Source of the DNA: a virus
DNA: 40,943 nucleotides
Reading direction: 5' to 3' (one strand)
Virus record (IMG/VR): IMGVR_UViG_3300034820_000003
Span: 1-40,943 of that record
Shown here: one piece after another, positions 38,132 through 40,943 of the stretch
Layout: the number at the start of each line of letters is the position of its first letter
Position numbering within the stretch: position 1 is the first letter of the stretch
Program-made: the position numbers and the translations under genes
The notes under the pieces: generated by a model
Databases searched by the model: none
The model's input: only the letters and a program-made list of their open reading frames with translations
Told to the model about the DNA's origin: nothing

Positions 38132-38625
38132 TCGCAATTCTCGCCGCGCTTCCTGCAATCCTCGGCGCACTCGCCGGCATGGTGCCCGCGATCGTGTCGC
38201 TGTTCACCCTGAAGGCCAACAATGCTCACCAGCTCGCAATGGCCCAACTCCAGCTCCAAGCTACTAAGGACGGCGCGGCGCTACAGGTTGATCTCGCAAA
38301 TGCTCAGGCTGACATTCGACAGGCAGACCATATTTACAGTTTTGGCAACGGCCTTACTGGCAACAAGTTTGTGGACGCGCTGGCCGTATTTGTGCGCCCC
38401 TACATCACCCTTGTTTTCTTCCATATGTGGCTACTTCTAGAGGCGTGTCTGTTCATCTACGGCGTGAACAGCGGCTACGACCTCGGCCAACTCTCCAAAC
38501 TGCTTTGGCCCGATGAAACTCAGGCCATGTTCGGCGCCATTATCGGCTTCTGGTTCGGTGATCGCATGATGCTGCGCAAGCAGCAGATGGCCGCCACACT
38601 CGCCGTTCAACCGAAAGGAACATGA
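38128..38625 (+). CDS. 3TM holin family protein (GTA-holin-like), 165 aa
   Basis: Start ATG 38128 with ATGA overlap. Hydrophobic N-terminal helix (ILAALPAILGALAGMVPAIV), a Gln/Ala-rich linker, then two helices in the second half (PYITLVFFHMWLLLEACLFI and MFGAIIGFWFGDRMM). The FWFGDR ending and spacing fit the three-TM holin family known from gene transfer agents and phages. It would make the membrane holes that release the endolysin. Confidence 0.8.
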   Translation: MIAILAALPAILGALAGMVPAIVSLFTLKANNAHQLAMAQLQLQATKDGAALQVDLANAQADIRQADHIYSFGNGLTGNKFVDALAVFVRPYITLVFFHMWLLLEACLFIYGVNSGYDLGQLSKLLWPDETQAMFGAIIGFWFGDRMMLRKQQMAATLAVQPKGT

Positions 38626-38626
38626 A

Positions 38627-38779
38627 ATGACGAATTGGATGATCTCTGGCGTTCTCGGCTTTGGCGCAGGCGGCGCGTTCATCTGGTTCCTGAAGGACAA
38701 GATTCAGGCGCTGGTAATCGACGCCAACACGCTGTCGGCACAGCTACACGCCAAGGCGGATGCGTTGCTCAAGAAGTAA
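38627..38779 (+). CDS. Single-TM lysis-module microprotein, 50 aa
   Basis: ATG 38627 follows AAAGGAAC. Reads MTNWMISGVLGFGAGGAFIW then FLKDKIQALV and an Ala-rich helix ending in KK. One N-terminal membrane helix and a cytoplasmic or periplasmic helix. I have seen close relatives in rhizobial phages after the holin gene, function unknown. An inner spanin component is possible but it is very short. Confidence 0.65.
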   Translation: MTNWMISGVLGFGAGGAFIWFLKDKIQALVIDANTLSAQLHAKADALLKK

Positions 38780-38784
38780 GAGAC

Positions 38785-38821
38785 GGGCGCCCACAGGTGA
38801 TCGAAACACTTGTGAACGCCC
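38785..38821 (+). terminator. Large stem-loop after the holin group
   Basis: GGGCG (38785-38789) pairs with CGCCC (38817-38821) and CACAGGTG (38792-38799) pairs with CACTTGTG (38807-38814, one G-U), with a 2x2 internal loop and a seven-base apical loop. It lies six bases after a stop codon in the widest intergenic gap of the late block (38780-38916). No U-run follows, so it may be a weak or Rho-assisted terminator, or an mRNA processing or stability element. Confidence 0.4.
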
Positions 38822-38916
38822 TAAGCACAAACCCTAGGGGTAGGGCTCATGCCTAGTCGGAATACGACCACAGGTTTCGTTAAAAAATTGTGTGCCGTTT
38901 CACAGAGGAAGGCAGC

Positions 38917-39231
38917 ATGTCTCCTCCATCGGGGTTGGAATTTTCGGTGATGATCGAACAGACCATCACCATCGGCAACATTATCGAGATTGGCGCTATT
39001 CTCGGTGGCGGCCTGACCGTGTTCATTACCCTGCGCAACACGGTCGCCAACATCAAGGCCGAAGTCGCCGGCATGCAGGTCGAGATCAAGAAGCTGGGCG
39101 AAATCCTCATCGCGCAAGCTGACATCCGCGGCGAGCTTCGCGTGCTCGGAACGCGCGTTACGTCCGCCGAGCAGGACATTAGAGAACTCCGTCACGGCGA
39201 CGGTTATGTCCTCTCAAAAAACCCCGCCTGA
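38917..39231 (+). CDS. TM plus coiled-coil protein, 104 aa
   Basis: Start ATG 38917 (MSPPSGLEFSVMIEQTITIG) after GAGGAAGG. One membrane segment about 19-41 (GNIIEIGAILGGGLTVFITL), then a coiled coil to the C-terminus (NIKAEVAGMQVEIKKLGEIL; RVTSAEQDIREL). This layout is common for small proteins of phage lysis modules and fits an inner-membrane spanin or accessory, though no partner lipoprotein with a lipobox is seen. Confidence 0.65.
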   Translation: MSPPSGLEFSVMIEQTITIGNIIEIGAILGGGLTVFITLRNTVANIKAEVAGMQVEIKKLGEILIAQADIRGELRVLGTRVTSAEQDIRELRHGDGYVLSKNPA

Positions 39232-39246
39232 ACTCAGGAGCACCAC

Positions 39247-39879
39247 ATGATCCGATTTATCATCGCGGCTACGCTTTTGCTGGCCTTCATGAATTCAGTG
39301 GAAGCACGACAGCGCAGCTACATCGCTCACCCAGATTGCAATATACTGTGGCCCTGCGAAGGTGTCGCCCCGTCACCCCGCGGCGAGAAGATCGCCAAGC
39401 AGATGGGTTTCGGTGCAGCGCAGAAAATCTACACTCCGCGCGAACAGCCGAGGCGGAACAGGACGGCCCGCAAGCCGGTCTCCATGCAGCAGGTCTCGCC
39501 AAAGGCGGCTCCGAACTATGCTGCCAAGCCGATCAAGACGACGGCCCTAGAACCTCAGATCGTCGCCCATCCTGACGGATGCCCCCGGCGTCTATTCTGT
39601 GGCTGTGGAGCGGCCAAGCGCCTCAAGGAGGTCTGGGGCATCATCGTCGAGAAACCCCGCGAGCTGTGGCTTGCAGCGAATTGGGGACGCTTTCCAAGGG
39701 CGACACCGGCACCCGGCATGATCGCCTACCGGCGCGGCCATGTGTTCGTGATCGAGGCCGACCTAGGGGGCGGCAAGGTCTACGCCTACGACGCCAATTC
39801 AGGCGGCCACAAGACCAGGATTCACGTTCGATCGCTGGCAGGCTATACGGTCGTCAATCCAAGGGGAGGCAGCGCGTGA
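39247..39879 (+). CDS. Secreted Cys/His protein, possible CHAP/NlpC-like fold, 210 aa
   Basis: A signal peptide (MIRFIIAATLLLAFMNSVEA, cut after residue 20) leads to a basic Pro/Gln-rich region and then a conserved C-terminal domain: CPRRLFCGCGAAKRL (C112, C118, C120), WLAANWGRFPRATPAPGMIA, GHVFVIEAD with H165, and YDANSGGHKTR with H188. I recognise this domain from secreted rhizobial proteins of unknown function. A Cys followed by His-V-x-V suggests a CHAP/NlpC-type hydrolase, not proved. AGGAG precedes the start. Confidence 0.65.
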   Translation: MIRFIIAATLLLAFMNSVEARQRSYIAHPDCNILWPCEGVAPSPRGEKIAKQMGFGAAQKIYTPREQPRRNRTARKPVSMQQVSPKAAPNYAAKPIKTTALEPQIVAHPDGCPRRLFCGCGAAKRLKEVWGIIVEKPRELWLAANWGRFPRATPAPGMIAYRRGHVFVIEADLGGGKVYAYDANSGGHKTRIHVRSLAGYTVVNPRGGSA

Positions 39880-39953
39880 GGACGTTCGGATACGTGCTGG
39901 CTGGATCTCCGCTGCTGCTCGTCGCCATGCTGTTCGCGGTCGGTCTATTGTGA
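39876..39953 (+). CDS. Membrane micropeptide, 25 aa, GTG start
   Basis: GTG at 39876 overlaps the previous stop (GTGA) and GGGGAGG lies eight bases ahead, an excellent ribosome binding site. The peptide is a single hydrophobic helix (YVLAGSPLLLVAMLFAVGLL). It is the last gene of the rightward transcript and converges with a leftward gene, overlapping it by nine bases. Function unknown. Confidence 0.55.
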   Translation: MRTFGYVLAGSPLLLVAMLFAVGLL

Positions 39954-40151
39954 CTGCCGCAGGAATGGCAGAACGCGGCTCACCCCGGTCATCTCCCGCT
40001 TCATCACTCGATGCGCGGCGCGAGCTCGCTTCAGCCAAAGGGCATGAACTACTTCGTTGTACCAAAGGCCGCTGTCCTGCCGGAAATGGCCAAGGCCGGG
40101 CGGCCCGTCATCTACCGCCATCTCCTGGGCGATGAGTTCGATCAGGTCCAC
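39945..40151 (-). CDS. Hypothetical protein, last gene of leftward operon, 68 aa
   Basis: GTG start at 40149-40151 with AGGAG seven bases ahead, a clear signal. Reads MDLIELIAQEMAVDDGPPGL then a helical basic segment (ALWLKRARAAHRVMKREM). The layout resembles a family of small helical phage proteins. The competing rightward frame in the same bases has poor composition. It ends by overlapping the 25-aa rightward gene, so the two transcripts converge without a spacer. Confidence 0.6.
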   Translation of the reverse strand: MDLIELIAQEMAVDDGPPGLGHFRQDSGLWYNEVVHALWLKRARAAHRVMKREMTGVSRVLPFLRQSQ

Positions 40152-40283
40152 TGAACATCTCCTGAAAGCTGGCCGCCGCAGGACTGCAACGTACCGCGGC
40201 GGCCTACTGCAACCGCCGGGGCATCATCACTGCGTCGGCGGCTGGTGGCAGCATATCATGCCCATGGGGGTTGTGAAACTCTC

Positions 40284-40511
40284 TCAGGGCAGTTTTGCTA
40301 GTGCCGACGTAAGCGCTTCTCTGAGAGTCTTGCCTTCAGTCTCGATTTCTTGAAGGTGATGGCCTGGATGGTAGAACTCTCCCTCGGTATTAGCGCGCTG
40401 AAACAGGTTGACAATATATACCTCTACTCCAGCCTTGCTCCAATCGGAGCCAATCCAAAAATCCCATCCATCAGGGATTTTTGCCAGCAAGTCATCAATG
40501 GGTTCAATCAT
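40284..40511 (-). CDS. Hypothetical protein, 75 aa
   Basis: Start ATG 40509-40511 (MIEPIDDLLAKIPDGWDFWI); a GTG three codons earlier is possible. The chain includes DWSKAGVEVYIVNLFQ and ends with a helix (TLREALTSALAKLP). This resembles small phage-encoded acidic early proteins that vary among relatives. Role unknown. The 132 bases downstream (40152-40283) before the last leftward gene hold no gene I can support. Confidence 0.6.
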   Translation of the reverse strand: MIEPIDDLLAKIPDGWDFWIGSDWSKAGVEVYIVNLFQRANTEGEFYHPGHHLQEIETEGKTLREALTSALAKLP

Positions 40512-40542
40512 GTTGTTCACTCAGGGGGAAAGAAGCGGCGCG

Positions 40543-40845
40543 TCAAAACGGTATTTCGTCGTCGGTAGCGGGGCGCGCGGATCGAAGCCAGCCACGCTTC
40601 TGTAGTTCCCAATGGATCGTCGCGATCGGGTGACGGACAGCCCAGAACAGGTCGTCCCACCATTTCCTACGATACTCGCGCTCCATCGACTCATGATACT
40701 CAGTCTCCCATCTGAGATGGGCGTCCATCTGCGCGGCCGTCATGGTCCAGCGCTCGCCACAGCGCCAGCAATGGGCGCGACCTTCGAGCAGGTCGAAGTC
40801 GTAGTCGTCGTGGTCGCAGGGGTCGTCCTCGTTACAATCGCGCAT
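40543..40845 (-). CDS. Zinc-ribbon protein across the circle junction, 100 aa
   Basis: Begins MRDCNEDDPCDHDDYDFDLL; C4, C10, H12 and the CWRCGERW pair (C27, C30) form a probable zinc centre in the first third. The rest is a charged helix rich in Trp, Arg and Glu. AGGA lies about ten bases before the ATG at 40843-40845, inside the terminal repeat; the same start recurs at 27-29. It follows the 94-aa gene in the closed circle. No named family. Confidence 0.65.
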   Translation of the reverse strand: MRDCNEDDPCDHDDYDFDLLEGRAHCWRCGERWTMTAAQMDAHLRWETEYHESMEREYRRKWWDDLFWAVRHPIATIHWELQKRGWLRSARPATDDEIPF

Positions 40846-40943
40846 GGTGTTTTTCCTGGCTTAAGACTGAGTAGGGCTTAAAAGGTGGGCGTTTTCAGGC
40901 GTGACCGGATGGCGCACGTAATAGCCTTCCGCTTTGGTCGTAA
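40817..40943. repeat. Right copy of 127-bp terminal direct repeat
   Basis: This is an exact copy of bases 1-127. It lets the leftward operon be followed across the junction: the gene that starts at 40845 is followed downstream by the gene at 45-329. Bases 40861-40943 repeat the 3' end of that second gene and should not be annotated twice. Confidence 0.95.

Noticed and set aside
39227-39238. CCTGA/TCAGG hairpin covering the ribosome binding site of the secreted protein
   Set aside because: The two-base loop is too tight for a stable hairpin.
39950-40135. Rightward 61-aa frame after the 25-aa peptide
   Set aside because: Composition is Ser/Arg/Pro-rich noise; the leftward gene in the same bases has a strong ribosome binding site and a sensible sequence.
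1-40943. CRISPR arrays, tRNA or rRNA genes, insertion sequences
   Set aside because: No spaced direct repeats, cloverleaf sequences with TTCRA-type arms or transposase genes were seen on reading both strands.

Overview
The window is the complete genome of a temperate, short-tailed (podovirus-like) phage. Its first 127 bases recur exactly as its last 127 bases, so the molecule closes into a circle of 40,816 bp. GC content is high (roughly 60% by eye). Many proteins look like families I know from phages and prophages of Hyphomicrobiales, especially the Bradyrhizobium group. The host is therefore probably an alphaproteobacterium; this is inference from protein resemblance, with no database search.

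Layout. (1) A leftward early operon runs from about 8948 down to 45 and, through the circle junction, on to 39945. It carries many tiny proteins (several with paired cysteines), a Rad52-like annealing protein, an HNH nuclease, an adenine methyltransferase, an excisionase, a tyrosine integrase and two GIY-YIG-like T5orf172 proteins. (2) The switch lies at 8960-9770: a leftward XRE repressor with its own terminator, a rightward Cro-like gene, and a family of AAGGAC-N5-GTCCTT operators lying on the predicted promoters. (3) A rightward early segment (9767-13564) has a DnaA-domain-IV-like protein, a DUF1376 protein, a winged-helix protein and small unknown genes. (4) The rightward late block (13551-39953) encodes terminase, portal, beta-rich virion proteins, an SGNH esterase-like protein, scaffold, major capsid, a three-gene glycan-modification cassette, tail adaptor, tail stabilisation protein, a GNAT-like protein, three ejection-type internal proteins, a tail fibre, and a lysis module (GH19 endolysin, holin-type membrane proteins) followed by a secreted Cys/His protein.

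How it works together. The repressor is predicted to bind paired operators 23 bp apart on both early promoters and a single operator on its own promoter. Integrase and excisionase set and undo lysogeny. Rad52, HNH and methyltransferase serve recombination, DNA processing and probably anti-restriction. Late genes are packed with 1-, 4- or 8-base overlaps, implying strong translational coupling. No sheath, tape-measure or baseplate genes are seen, which fits a short tail.

Most notable points: the compact switch in which both regulators may be translated from leaderless mRNAs; a glycosyltransferase/DUF115/glycosyltransferase cassette inside the head-gene block; a SASA-type esterase without an evident catalytic histidine; and two small antisense membrane-protein genes at junctions of the late operon.
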